Source: Actinomycetota bacterium (GTDB lineage: Bacteria > Actinomycetota > Rubrobacteria > Rubrobacterales > Rubrobacteraceae). From it: a stretch of 60,919 bases of DNA. Positions 24,960 through 34,346 of this stretch are shown one piece after another. The notes under the pieces were generated by a model. That model saw nothing but the letters and a program-made list of their open reading frames with translations. It had not been told where the DNA came from and ran no database searches. Each line of letters begins with the position of its first letter. The first letter of the stretch is position 1. Location of the stretch: NCBI GenBank assembly GCA_902810695.1, contig CADDYV010000016.1, forward strand, positions 1 to 60,919, in the 5' to 3' direction. A program made the translations under genes and the position numbers.

Positions 24960-25799
24960 CTAGCGCAGCACGAGCAAGATTGCGGAGATGAGCCCGGCGG
25001 CGATGCAGTAGTAGCCGAAGGGTCCCAGAGTCTCGATCTCCCGCTTGCGGAAGAGGTACATCAGAATGGCCGTAGAGGCGTAGGCCGCAAGCCCGGCAAC
25101 CACCCCGCCGAACACCGCTATCTCCAAAGTGTGGGGCGTCCCGTAGCGGATGAGCTTGGGGATCTCCAGCACGCCTGCTGCCAGGATGATCGGGGTGGCG
25201 AGCAGAAATGCAAAGCGTCCCGCCATCTCCGCACGCAGCCCCGATGCCAGCCCGCCGACTACGGTAACCCCGGAGCGCGAGATGCCGGGAATGAGCGCGA
25301 GAACCTGTGAGGTGCCGACGATGATAGCCTGCCAGAAAGAGAGCTGGCTGACGCCGCCCTTGATCCTCTTCCGCCGCAGCCGCTCGCCGGCGAGCAGGAA
25401 AATGCCGTTGAAGATCAAAACTACAGCAGCAAGAAGAGGCCTGGCGAAATTGGCCGCAAGAGCCCTCTCGAAGGCAACGCCCACCAGCCCCGCGGGTATG
25501 GTACCCAGGATCACCAGCCAGGCGAGCCTGCCTTCGGCGTTGCCCTTTATCCCCCTCTCGGCGAGCGAGCGGAAAAAGCCGCGGATAATTCCGAACCACT
25601 CCCGCCAGAAGAAGATAAAGAGTGCTGCGGCGGTTCCCAGGTGCAGGACCACGAAGAACGGCAGGAAGGTGGGGCTCTCCTGGTTCACGTGCCACCCCAG
25701 CAGGGAAGGCAATATCACGCCGTGGCCGAGGCTGGAGACGGGCAGGATCTCTGTCGCCCCCTGCAGCAACGCCAGTATGAACGCTTCCCAGATGCTCAA
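24960..25799 (-). CDS. uppP: Undecaprenyl-diphosphatase UppP (BacA)
   Basis: 279 residues from TTG 25799 behind AAGGGA. Eight membrane helices are predicted. The two conserved motifs are QGATEILPVSSLGH near the N-terminus (with the Glu-rich site) and PGISRSG in the middle. The enzyme removes one phosphate from undecaprenyl diphosphate so that the lipid carrier can be reused for wall synthesis; its loss raises bacitracin sensitivity. It lies ten bases before hisA, probably one transcript. The 192 bases between this gene and the catabolic run above show no gene. Confidence 0.93.
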   Translation of the reverse strand: MSIWEAFILALLQGATEILPVSSLGHGVILPSLLGWHVNQESPTFLPFFVVLHLGTAAALFIFFWREWFGIIRGFFRSLAERGIKGNAEGRLAWLVILGTIPAGLVGVAFERALAANFARPLLAAVVLIFNGIFLLAGERLRRKRIKGGVSQLSFWQAIIVGTSQVLALIPGISRSGVTVVGGLASGLRAEMAGRFAFLLATPIILAAGVLEIPKLIRYGTPHTLEIAVFGGVVAGLAAYASTAILMYLFRKREIETLGPFGYYCIAAGLISAILLVLR

Positions 25800-25991
25800 G
25801 TCGGGTCCCTTCTGATCACCCGCGGAAAATGCACGCTGTCTCTCGGCGGGAGATCTGTGTAATCGTTACAAACACGCGGAAGGATACCCCAACCATTCAC
25901 CCATTAACAGAGTTCCCCAAGGCAGGTCGCAAAATTTATGTTTTCGGATTAGCACGATCGGAGCAAACAAGGGAACACTTGCCCCGAAGAC

Positions 25992-28706
25992 CTACATGGA
26001 GACGCCCAGAAGCCCGCGCGTCAACTGGAAGGCGGTATCACCCTGGGCGTAGAGCCTGGGCGTGTAGCTGCGCGAGCCGACGGCGAGGATGGCCTGCAAC
26101 ATCTGCTCATTCCACCCGGAAGGATCTCCCTCCAGTGTTACGTCGAGGTCCTCCCCGAAATCGCTCAGGGTTTCTTCGTCGGAGGAGACCTGTATCAGTG
26201 GAACCATCCGGTGCGCCTGCAGAGGATGTCCGGCGACGTGGGCCAGCATGACCTCAACGCCCGTCGCTCCCAATCCAGTCGCGGTCTCGATCCAGTGGTC
26301 GGTCGGGGTCTCCATGACATGCAATCCCGGCTCCTCGAAGGACTGCCCGTAGGCCAGGGTGCTGGTTACGGACCTGCTCTCGAAAACCCTCTCTACATAC
26401 ATCCGGGAAGAAAGAAGAGAGGCATTCTCCGGCACCACCACCGTAGCCCCGGCGGATACGAGCGTCCCTGTAAGCCGTGCCAGGGTTCCGGCGGCGTCAT
26501 CGGACAGAAAGCCGGAGGCGTGAAGCCCGATCCGGAGCGCCTCCGGTCCGGCTGGTTTGTAGCTTAGCTCGCTGCTGTCTTCCAGCTTCCGGGCGAACCA
26601 ATCCTCGACCCGTTGGGTTACCGCCTCTATGCCGCCGTCTAGCTGTATGCTGGCCCAGCCGAAGTCCTCCGGGTCCATGCCCCGCTCCGCGAGCCGGTTC
26701 TTGAAGTAGTCGTTGTGGGTTTTCTCGCATCCGTGCTCCAGCAGCAGGGCCACTCTGACGGAAGGGTGCTTGAGATAGCCCAGGACGGTGCGGACGTAGA
26801 TGTCTTCCGAAGACCCCGAGGATACGCCGCAACCCTCCGTGTGCGGCAGGGAGACGAACCTCGTAACCTTGTTCTCTCCGAGACCGCGCTCGTCGAGGCT
26901 ACTGGCTATCCGCATGGCGATCTGGCCCGAGCAGAGGCTGGTCGGCATGATGAGGGCTACCTGGTCCGCAGCGGCCCCTTCAGGCGTCTTGATAGCTTCG
27001 AAGCTGATTCCGGCAGGCTCGAAGCCGCCTTTGAGCGGCAGAGGCTTTCCGTCCGGTACGGGCGCGTCCTTGAGGCAGTCGAGGTTGTCGGCGCCGGTCT
27101 GCTGCCAGTCCCGCCATATGGAGACCTGGGAGTGTCCCGCGCGCTCTCCGGCGGTCTTCTCACCGGAGGCTGCTCTGATGGTGAGATCCAGCGTAGCCTC
27201 GCCCAACTCGTCCATCGGGGTGCCGTCCAGGTAGGCACCGGCGTTGACGTCCATCTCGTTGGAGAGAAGCTCGTAGCGGCCGGTGGTGCTCACGACCTTT
27301 ATGGTTGGTACGAACGGGAAGTTGGTGATCGAACCATTGCCCGTGGTAAAGAAGATCAAAGCCGCCCCCGAAGCGACCTGACCGGCGACGCTCTCCAGAT
27401 CGTTGCCGGGGCTGTCCATAAAATAGAATCCGGGTTCCGCCATACGCTCAGCGTAGCCTATGACGTGGTCCAGCCTGATCTGCGGGTCCTTCTTCATCGC
27501 CGCCCCGAGGGACTTTATGGAGATGTTGTAGAGCCCGCGATAGTTGTTCCCGCCAGATGGATTGCCCTCGGCGGTATGCCCGTGCCACCCGACGCGCTCC
27601 TTGAACCGCTCCATGTTCTCCAGGAAGCTCCGGGCGACCTCGGGAGCGCGGACGTTTTTCAGGATGTAGCTCTCGGCTCCGATCAACTCGTCGGTCTCGG
27701 CCAGATTCGCCGCCCCGCCGTAGCGCACGATCTCCCTGGCGACCCAGCCGACCAGCGGGTTGGCCGAGATACCCGAGAAGGCGTCGGAGCCCCCGCACTG
27801 CAGGCCGATCTTGAGGTTCGAGAGATCCTCTTCGGTGCGCCAGGCTCCGTTCACCTCATCCAGCCAGCCGCGCACGACGTTCGCCCCTTTTTCCAGATCT
27901 TCCCGAAAACTCCCCTTCAGGCTCAGGAACTCGTGAGAAACGTCTTCGAGGGGGTAGCCGTTCTCCCGCGCATAGTACCGGAGAATCTGGTTCGTCACCG
28001 CCCCCGTAGCGTAGTCAACGGCGAGGACGGCGCCCACGTTGGGGTGGACCATGAACCCGCAGAGCGTCCGCAGCAGGAACTCCAGGTTGTTCGGCTGCCT
28101 CTGCGTCCCGCCCTCGGTGTGAGCCACGGCGACTATGCCGTCTACGTTCGCGTAGCGGTCCGCAAGACCTTCGAGCCGCCTCTCCAGCGACTTCACGTAG
28201 CCGGAGGTCTCCGAGGTTACGCCGAGCAGGACTATGTAGTTTCTTGTCCCGACGCCCCGGCTCGCGCCGCGCCGGTAGCCTACGAATGAGCGGGGGATTT
28301 CGTGCGGCGGCACCTGCTCCCCGATTCCGAAGGAGCCCTCTTCTAGCTTGTACGGACACAGCTCCCTGTCGCGGAAGCTGGCCTTTTCGGGTAGCTCGAA
28401 GTCCACGTGCCGCTCGCGCAGGACCTGCAAGACCTTCTCGTTGCAAGCGTAGCTTCCGGGCGGCATGTCGCTAATGGCTTCCCCGAAGGGCATTCCCCAG
28501 GAGAGCAAACTTTCACCGGCGCGTATGGGGGCTACAGCGAAGCGGTGCCCTTCGAGCACGGTATGCTCTATGGAGAAGACCGAAGCTCCCTTGGCGATTC
28601 TCGTCCCCATCTCCAGGCGGCGGGTGGCGATCGCGGTGTTATCTCCGGGGTCGGGGGTTATCCCAACTTCCTCGAAGTTCAAAACCTGGCTGGAATGCGA
28701 ACTCAA
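25992..28706 (-). CDS. UxaA-family dehydratase with SAF domain and duplicated core
   Basis: 904 residues from TTG 28706 behind GGGAG. Residues 1-100 are a SAF domain (PGDNTAIATRRLEMGTRIAKG) as in altronate dehydratase. The first UxaA core spans about 140-540 with HTEGG at 196-200 and GGSDAFSGISANPLVGW. A second, diverged core follows from about 575, with PHTEGCGVSSGSSED and LEHGCEKTHND. Typical UxaA proteins have about 500 residues, so this is an internally duplicated form. The family dehydrates sugar acids such as altronate or galactarate; some members act on L-fuconate. It is the last gene of the 16-gene run, 24 bases after lutC. Confidence 0.85.
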   Translation of the reverse strand: MSSHSSQVLNFEEVGITPDPGDNTAIATRRLEMGTRIAKGASVFSIEHTVLEGHRFAVAPIRAGESLLSWGMPFGEAISDMPPGSYACNEKVLQVLRERHVDFELPEKASFRDRELCPYKLEEGSFGIGEQVPPHEIPRSFVGYRRGASRGVGTRNYIVLLGVTSETSGYVKSLERRLEGLADRYANVDGIVAVAHTEGGTQRQPNNLEFLLRTLCGFMVHPNVGAVLAVDYATGAVTNQILRYYARENGYPLEDVSHEFLSLKGSFREDLEKGANVVRGWLDEVNGAWRTEEDLSNLKIGLQCGGSDAFSGISANPLVGWVAREIVRYGGAANLAETDELIGAESYILKNVRAPEVARSFLENMERFKERVGWHGHTAEGNPSGGNNYRGLYNISIKSLGAAMKKDPQIRLDHVIGYAERMAEPGFYFMDSPGNDLESVAGQVASGAALIFFTTGNGSITNFPFVPTIKVVSTTGRYELLSNEMDVNAGAYLDGTPMDELGEATLDLTIRAASGEKTAGERAGHSQVSIWRDWQQTGADNLDCLKDAPVPDGKPLPLKGGFEPAGISFEAIKTPEGAAADQVALIMPTSLCSGQIAMRIASSLDERGLGENKVTRFVSLPHTEGCGVSSGSSEDIYVRTVLGYLKHPSVRVALLLEHGCEKTHNDYFKNRLAERGMDPEDFGWASIQLDGGIEAVTQRVEDWFARKLEDSSELSYKPAGPEALRIGLHASGFLSDDAAGTLARLTGTLVSAGATVVVPENASLLSSRMYVERVFESRSVTSTLAYGQSFEEPGLHVMETPTDHWIETATGLGATGVEVMLAHVAGHPLQAHRMVPLIQVSSDEETLSDFGEDLDVTLEGDPSGWNEQMLQAILAVGSRSYTPRLYAQGDTAFQLTRGLLGVSM

Positions 28707-28730
28707 TATCTTTGCTCCCGTCCAAATCTT

Positions 28731-29402
28731 TTACGACTCTCGAACGATTATCACATGCACGTCGCCGGGACCGTGCACCCCGATGGTCAGCGACATCTCG
28801 ATGTCTCCCGAGCGGCTGGGACCGGTGTGGAAGCACAGGTTGTTGGGCAACCTTCCCTCGTATTTCTCCAGGACATCTCTGATTGCGGGAAGGACTCTCT
28901 CTTCCGGGACCACCGCCACGTAGGTCGGCGGCAGGAGCGTTACCGTCCGCCCCATTCCTTTTCCGTTGCGCAGGATGAGGCTCCCGGTCTCGGCCACGGC
29001 CCACTCCGCCGTGGATAGTCCCACGTCCGCGCGGGCGGCAATCTGCCGGGGATCTTCGAGATCGCGCCACACAGCAACCTCCACCCCGGCTTCCCGCAGC
29101 GGTTCGTCTACACCGAGCCGCTCCAGCTCCTCCACGTCCCAGCGGAGCAGCATCCTGGCCTCCCGCTCGCGGGCGAGGTCCAGGATGTATTCGCTGGCTT
29201 CCTCCAGGCTCTCCGCCAAAAGCCCCTGTCCGCCCAGAGCTTCCAGTTCTTCCAGAAACCGGGCCGGGGGGGCTTCGATCCGCTCTTCTTTCCGGGGCTC
29301 GTCCTTCGGGGTCCAGGGGACATCCGGGGCGTGGGTGGGTTTGTAGCGGCCCGCGCGCGTGCGGTGGTGGATGGTCGTAAGAAACTCCTTCCGGTCCGCC
29401 AC
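28731..29402 (-). CDS. lutC: Lactate utilisation protein LutC (LUD domain)
   Basis: 223 residues from GTG 29402, two bases after the lutB stop, with GGAGGG inside the end of lutB. A longer frame upstream only overlaps lutB. The LUD domain is seen in GLSTAEWAVAETGSLIL, RTVTLLPPTYVAVVPEERVLP and the end PSRSGDIEMSLTIGVHGPG. LutC is one of three parts of the LutABC complex that oxidises L-lactate to pyruvate. Operon order is lutA, lutB, lutC, then the UxaA-family gene. Confidence 0.92.
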   Translation of the reverse strand: MADRKEFLTTIHHRTRAGRYKPTHAPDVPWTPKDEPRKEERIEAPPARFLEELEALGGQGLLAESLEEASEYILDLAREREARMLLRWDVEELERLGVDEPLREAGVEVAVWRDLEDPRQIAARADVGLSTAEWAVAETGSLILRNGKGMGRTVTLLPPTYVAVVPEERVLPAIRDVLEKYEGRLPNNLCFHTGPSRSGDIEMSLTIGVHGPGDVHVIIVRES

Positions 29403-29404
29403 AG

Positions 29405-30868
29405 CTAGAAGCCCTCCTTCCACAGCTCCCGGAAAGATCTCTCGGCGATCGGCGGAAGCTCGCGGAAGTCGGTCCAGCCCTTCAAGGGACCGGGGATCTT
29501 CCGGTCGAGCCCCCGTTGCGAGAGCGGCCCCTGGAACAGCCTGCCAGCTTTCGCGCCTGCGTTGTACGCCGCGGGGCTTCTCATGGCTCCCTCGAAGCCC
29601 TTGAAGGCTATCTGCTGGGCTTTGCTCGCGAGCCCCTCGTCCACCTGCCGCCTGCGCAGCTTCAGCAGGAGATCCTGCAGCGGGATGCCCACCGGGCACG
29701 CCTCGGCGCACGCCCCGCACAGAGATGAGGCGAACGGCAGATCCTTCGCTTCCTCATCCCCCTTCAAGAGCGGCGTGATGACCGCTCCTATCGGGCCGGA
29801 GTAGGTCGAGCCGTAGGCGTGGCCTCCGGTCTGCCTGTAGACCGGACAGACGCTCAGGCAGGCCCCGCAGCGGATGCAGTAGAGCGCCTCCTCGAACTCG
29901 GTCCCGAGCAGCTTCGAGCGCCCGTTGTCCAGCAGGATCAGGTGAAACTCCTCCGGGCCGTCCGCCTCTCCTTCTCCTCTGGGACCGCTGACCATGTTAG
30001 TGTAGACGGTGATCTTCTGTCCGGTGGCGCTTCTGGAGAGGAGCCTGAGAAATACGGAGAGGTCCTTGAGGCGCGGGATGGTCTTCTCTATGCCCATCAC
30101 CGCGACGTGCACCGGCGGGACGCTGGTTACCAGCCTGCTGTTCCCCTCGTTGGTCGCCGTAACAATGGTTCCGGTCTCGGCCACCCCGAAGTTGGCCCCC
30201 GTGATGCCGATGTCCGCCGAGAGGAACTTCTCCCGCAGACGCCTTCTGGCGAAGGCGACCAGATCCTCGACGTTGGGCGGCAGCTTCTCTCCGGCCACGC
30301 CCGAGAGAACCTCGGCGGCGCGGTGGCGGCTCATGTGGAGGATGGGAGCGACGATGTGCGAGGGGGTGTCTCCGGCGAGCTGGGCGATCCACTCCCCCAG
30401 ATCCGTCTCGACTATCTTCAGGCCGAGGTCCGCGTACTCCTCCTGGAGCCTCCGGTTCAGCTCTATCTCCTCAGTGGCCATGCTCTTGGACTTGGTGATG
30501 ACTCTGGCTTCCCTGCGGCGCGCCAGATCCCCGACGTAGCGGACCACCTCCTCGCCGTCTCTGGCGAAAAACACGTTGCCGCCCCGTGCTTCGACGGCCT
30601 CGGCCATCTGCGAGAGGTAGCGGTCCAGGTTCGCCATCGTCTCCTGCTTGATGTGATACGCTCGCTCTCTCAGCTCGGGAGCATCGGGCAGGGCTCTGAG
30701 CGCCCGGTTGCGGTTGTTTACGGTGTTCTTGGAATGAACCTCGACCGCAGCGTGGAGCGCTTCATCCTCGATAGCCCTGCGGCTCCGCTCGTTGAAGCCC
30801 TCGACTTTGCTCTCGATACCCACGCCGCGTCTGTCCCTGCCGTCACGCCTCTGTGCGGTTCTTCTCAT
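29405..30868 (-). CDS. lutB: Lactate utilisation iron-sulfur protein LutB
   Basis: 487 residues from ATG 30868, eight bases after the lutA stop; a GTG about 20 codons further in is an alternative. The N-terminal two-thirds are a LUD domain (ITGANFGVAETGTIVTATNEGNSRL). Two [4Fe-4S] motifs follow, CIRCGACLSVCPVY and CGACAEACPVG. The C-terminal 100 residues are the DUF3390-type tail. LutB transfers electrons in L-lactate oxidation in the cytoplasm. Here it would consume the L-lactate produced by fucose cleavage. Confidence 0.94.
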   Translation of the reverse strand: MRRTAQRRDGRDRRGVGIESKVEGFNERSRRAIEDEALHAAVEVHSKNTVNNRNRALRALPDAPELRERAYHIKQETMANLDRYLSQMAEAVEARGGNVFFARDGEEVVRYVGDLARRREARVITKSKSMATEEIELNRRLQEEYADLGLKIVETDLGEWIAQLAGDTPSHIVAPILHMSRHRAAEVLSGVAGEKLPPNVEDLVAFARRRLREKFLSADIGITGANFGVAETGTIVTATNEGNSRLVTSVPPVHVAVMGIEKTIPRLKDLSVFLRLLSRSATGQKITVYTNMVSGPRGEGEADGPEEFHLILLDNGRSKLLGTEFEEALYCIRCGACLSVCPVYRQTGGHAYGSTYSGPIGAVITPLLKGDEEAKDLPFASSLCGACAEACPVGIPLQDLLLKLRRRQVDEGLASKAQQIAFKGFEGAMRSPAAYNAGAKAGRLFQGPLSQRGLDRKIPGPLKGWTDFRELPPIAERSFRELWKEGF

Positions 30869-30876
30869 CTCCAACG

Positions 30877-31617
30877 CTATCCGACCTTTCCGAGATCCGG
30901 GTCCAGGATCTGTGCCAGATGATAAACGCGCGTGGTGCGTCCCGTGCGCCTCAGCCGCCCCTCCAGGTGCATAAGGCAACTGGAGTCGCAGGAGATGAGG
31001 GTGTCCGCGCCGCTTTTGTCCAGGGCGCGTATCTTCTCATCAGCCATCGCCGCCGAGACGTCGGGCATCTTCACCGAGAAGGTCCCCCCGAACCCGCAGC
31101 ACAGCTCCTCGTTCTCCCAGTCCAGGAGCTCCAGGCCCGCAACGTTTTCCAGGAGCCTGCGCGGCTCCTCCATCACCCCTAACTCCCGCCTCTGGTGGCA
31201 GCCGCAGTGGAATACCGCCCGGCCCTCGTAGTGCGCGCCGAGATCTTCGATTTCCAGCACGTTCATCAGGAAATCCGAGAATTCTCTCACCCTGCCGCCC
31301 AGAGCTTCAGCACGCTCCCGCTCCTCGGGTAATCCCTCGAAGATGAAGGGGTAGTAGTGTGAGACCATCGTGGTGCAGCTCCCCGACGGGCACACCACGT
31401 AGTCCGACGGCTCCCTCTCGAAAACGTCGAGGAAGTGGCGTGCGACGCCGCGGGCCTCGTCGAAGAAACCGGAGTTGAAGGCGGGCTGTCCGCAGCAGGT
31501 CTGGCCCTGCGGGTAGGCGACCTCCACGCCGAGCCGCCTCAAGACGCGCACCACGCTCACCGCGACCCCAGGGCTGATGAGGTCCACGTAGCAGGGGACG
31601 AACAGCGATACCCTCAA
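30877..31617 (-). CDS. lutA: Lactate utilisation protein LutA (CCG-domain)
   Basis: 246 residues from TTG 31617, placed five bases after GGAGGT; the open frame runs further upstream into the MFS gene but without coding character. Two cysteine-rich CCG domains are seen: FVPCYVDL with TCCGQPAFNSGF, and FHCGCHQRRELG with CCGFGGTFSVK, plus a final SCDSSCLMHLEG. This is the glycolate-oxidase-subunit-like heterodisulfide-reductase fold. First gene of lutABC, 26 bases after the MFS transporter. Confidence 0.93.
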   Translation of the reverse strand: MRVSLFVPCYVDLISPGVAVSVVRVLRRLGVEVAYPQGQTCCGQPAFNSGFFDEARGVARHFLDVFEREPSDYVVCPSGSCTTMVSHYYPFIFEGLPEERERAEALGGRVREFSDFLMNVLEIEDLGAHYEGRAVFHCGCHQRRELGVMEEPRRLLENVAGLELLDWENEELCCGFGGTFSVKMPDVSAAMADEKIRALDKSGADTLISCDSSCLMHLEGRLRRTGRTTRVYHLAQILDPDLGKVG

Positions 31618-31643
31618 ACCCGACCTCCAGCGGTAGCTCTCAC

Positions 31644-32978
31644 TCAGACGACCCTGCGCGCGCCCCGGATCCTCTCGACCGGCAGCGGCTCGACCTTCCC
31701 CACGATAAACAGGTAAGACAGCGCCCCGACGATAGCGAGAATGCCTGCCAGGATGAGCCCGGCGACGAATGTCCCCGTAGCGCCGACAAAAGCCCCGATA
31801 ACGGCGGGGCTGGCGATACCGGCTATATTGGAAGCAAAGTTCTGTATGCCTCCTATGGAAGCCACGTGTTCGGAAGCAGGTGCAACATCCGCCGGAAGCG
31901 ACCACACGCTGGCCGCCGCAAACGTAAGGCTCGCGTAGGAGATAGAGAGCAGCGCCAGGGCTCCGACCGCGCTCGGCACGATGGCGGCCAGGGCTATCAC
32001 CGAGGAGAAAAGCATCCCCCCGACCAGGCACACTTTGCGCGCCACCGTAAGGCTCGTACCCCGCCGCACCAGAAAGTCCGAGAACAGGCCCCCCAGCCAG
32101 CCTCCGGGTATCGCCACGATTGCGGGAATCGTCCCGTAGAAGCCGAGCTGGAGAAGGTTGAAGTGCCGGGCTCTCACCAGGTAGTCCGGGAACCAGGTGA
32201 TGAAGAAGTAGATCACGAAGTTCAGGCAGAAAAAGCCGATCATCATGCCCCAGACCGTGCGGTACTTGAAGAGGTCGCGCCAGCGAACGCTTCCGCCCGA
32301 AGCCCGTTGCGCGGGCCTCTGGTAGTCCTCCGTTCTGGCTCCGCCAGCCTCGATGTACTGTATCTCTTCACTGGAGACTTTGGGATGCCTCTTCGGGCTG
32401 CGGTAGAACAGGATCCAGAATATCACCCACACGATCCCGAGCACCCCGGTTACCACGAACGAGGTCCGCCAGCCGGCAGCCGCGATGATCGCAGACACGA
32501 TAGGCAAAGAGAGCGCCGTCCCGACTCTCGCTCCGGAGTCGAAAATGCTCGTGGCGAACGCCCGCTCCTGCTTCGGAAACCACTGGGAGACGACCTTGGC
32601 GCTGCTCGGGTATCCTCCGGCCTCGCCCACTCCCAGAAGCAGCCTGAACCCGAACAGCGAGACGAACCCGCGCGCCAGCGCCGTCGCCGCCGTGAACACC
32701 GACCACCACACGACCGCAAACGCGTACACCACGCGCGCCCCGAAGCGGTCCGCCGACCATCCCATCGGGAGCTGGAACAGGGCGTAGGTGTAGAAGAACG
32801 CTCCCAGGATGAATCCCATGGCCGTGTCGCTTATGCTCAGTTCCTTCTGGATGAACGGGACCGCGACGCCGAGGTTGGCCCGGTCTATGTAGTTGATGGA
32901 TATTCCCAGGAATGCCAGGAACACCATCCACCAGCGTATCCGGGTTCTTCTGCGTACTGCACTGCTAGCGGAAGCCAT
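31644..32978 (-). CDS. MFS transporter, anion:cation symporter family (sugar-acid type)
   Basis: 444 residues with 12 predicted membrane helices, from ATG 32978 behind AGGAGGAGAG. Landmarks are NYIDRANLGVAVPFIQKEL in helix 1, FYTYALFQLPMGWSADRFGAR (motif A) and GVGEAGGYPSSAKVVSQWFP, typical of the ACS family that imports galactonate, glucarate or hexuronates by proton symport. Immediately before lutA and after the enolase-superfamily gene. It is the first of three MFS carriers in this run and probably imports an organic or sugar acid. Confidence 0.88.
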   Translation of the reverse strand: MASASSAVRRRTRIRWWMVFLAFLGISINYIDRANLGVAVPFIQKELSISDTAMGFILGAFFYTYALFQLPMGWSADRFGARVVYAFAVVWWSVFTAATALARGFVSLFGFRLLLGVGEAGGYPSSAKVVSQWFPKQERAFATSIFDSGARVGTALSLPIVSAIIAAAGWRTSFVVTGVLGIVWVIFWILFYRSPKRHPKVSSEEIQYIEAGGARTEDYQRPAQRASGGSVRWRDLFKYRTVWGMMIGFFCLNFVIYFFITWFPDYLVRARHFNLLQLGFYGTIPAIVAIPGGWLGGLFSDFLVRRGTSLTVARKVCLVGGMLFSSVIALAAIVPSAVGALALLSISYASLTFAAASVWSLPADVAPASEHVASIGGIQNFASNIAGIASPAVIGAFVGATGTFVAGLILAGILAIVGALSYLFIVGKVEPLPVERIRGARRVV

Positions 32979-33031
32979 CTCTCTCCTCCTCTATCACGTT
33001 TTGTTCTCCCCCTTGAAACCGGCTCCTGGAT

Positions 33032-34300
33032 CTACTCTCCGAAGAAAGGCTCGTTCTTGCGGGCGTAGCGGCGGGCTACCTCCTCGTTCAGCTCCACACC
33101 GAGACCCGGTTTCTCGGGGACCCTGATGAATCCGTCCTCGATTACTGGCCCGTCGAAGCCAACCACCATGTCCTCCCAGAAAGGCACGCTCATCCCGTGC
33201 CACTCCAGGGCGAGGAAGTTGGGAACGGCGGCGGCCACATGCGCCGAGGCTATGGTCCCGACGGGGCTCGCGATGCAGTGGGGAGCCACCGCGACGTAGT
33301 GGGCGTCGGCCATATCCGCTATCTTGCGCGCCTCCAGGAGCCCGCCGGTCTTCTGGAAGTCGGGGGCGGCGATGTCCAGAGCTCCTTTCTCCAGGGCCTC
33401 CCGGAAGCCGTAGCGCATGTAGAGGTTCTCGCCGCTCGATATCGGGGTTTTGGTGCTCTGAGTGACGCGGCACATAGCCTCGACATTCTCCGGTGGCACC
33501 GGGTCCTCCAGCCACATCAGGCCGTAGGGCTCCAGCTCGTACGCCAACCTCTGGGAGTCGGATACGTTGTAGCGCCAGTGCAGATCGAAGGCCACATCCA
33601 CCGTATCGCCGACCGCCTCGCGGACGGCCTCAGCGAGCGAGACCATGAACTTCACCTCGGCGTGGGTGAGCGTCCCGGAGTGGGTGTCCAGGGTGTGCGG
33701 GTTGGGGACGTCCAGGTCGAACTTGATGGCGGTGAAGCCCATCCCGGCTACCTCGCACGCCCGGTTTGCGTACATCTCTGGCGTAAAGACCTCATCCGTG
33801 GCGGCCTCCCCGAAAGCCCTGCCGTGGACGGGGTGGTTGATCTCGGCCGAGATGGCGGCCGCGGCCTCTTCGGGGAGCCAGCCGGGGTGGCGCGCGATCA
33901 TGAGCGCGTCGAGGGCTTCCAGGGCTTCCCCGGCGTGGCAGTCGGCGTAGATCCTGACCCTGTCGCGGTACTTGCCGCCGAGGAGCCGGTAGATCGGGGC
34001 CTCGTAGTACTTGCCGACCACATCCCAGAGGGCGGCCTCTATGCCGCTGATGGCGTTGTAGACGATGCCGCCCATCGAGCCCGCGCCCGAGGCGGCCCAC
34101 CTCATCTTGGAGAAGAGCCTGTCCACATTGCGCGGGTCCTCGCCTATAAGCAGCCTCTTGAAATCACCGATGATGGCGGTAAGTCCCGGCGCCACGAAGC
34201 TCTCGCCGAGCCCGGTTATGTCCTCGTCGGTGTAGACGCGGACGAAGGTCCAGTCGTAGTTCGCCTCCACTACCGCCGTCCTGACGTCGGTTATCTTCAA
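33032..34300 (-). CDS. Mandelate racemase/muconate lactonizing family dehydratase
   Basis: 422 residues from TTG 34300 (AGGAGG six bases before). The enolase-superfamily capping domain is followed by the barrel with KFDLD, metal ligands in AFDLHWRYN, LEDPVPPENV and SSGENLYM, and a catalytic His in VAPHCIASPVGT. These features fit acid-sugar dehydratases related to galactonate or mannonate dehydratases, but the exact substrate cannot be told from sequence. It differs clearly from the L-fuconate dehydratase at 45964, so the locus handles at least two acid sugars or stereoisomers. Neighbours are an SDR and an MFS carrier. Confidence 0.88.
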   Translation of the reverse strand: MKITDVRTAVVEANYDWTFVRVYTDEDITGLGESFVAPGLTAIIGDFKRLLIGEDPRNVDRLFSKMRWAASGAGSMGGIVYNAISGIEAALWDVVGKYYEAPIYRLLGGKYRDRVRIYADCHAGEALEALDALMIARHPGWLPEEAAAAISAEINHPVHGRAFGEAATDEVFTPEMYANRACEVAGMGFTAIKFDLDVPNPHTLDTHSGTLTHAEVKFMVSLAEAVREAVGDTVDVAFDLHWRYNVSDSQRLAYELEPYGLMWLEDPVPPENVEAMCRVTQSTKTPISSGENLYMRYGFREALEKGALDIAAPDFQKTGGLLEARKIADMADAHYVAVAPHCIASPVGTIASAHVAAAVPNFLALEWHGMSVPFWEDMVVGFDGPVIEDGFIRVPEKPGLGVELNEEVARRYARKNEPFFGE

Positions 34301-34346
34301 ATAGCCTCCTCTAATCTTCTTCCGTACTCTGCATCCGGCGTGCGCT

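Noticed and set aside
26715-28289. Long plus-strand open frame of over 500 codons
   Set aside because: It lies wholly antisense to the UxaA-family gene, shows no domain or plausible composition, and is the kind of frame expected opposite GC-rich coding DNA.
28731-29720. Extension of lutC to 29720
   Set aside because: The additional part lies inside lutB and is Arg/Gly/Ala-rich shadow sequence; GTG 29402 with GGAGGG fits the gene end of lutB.
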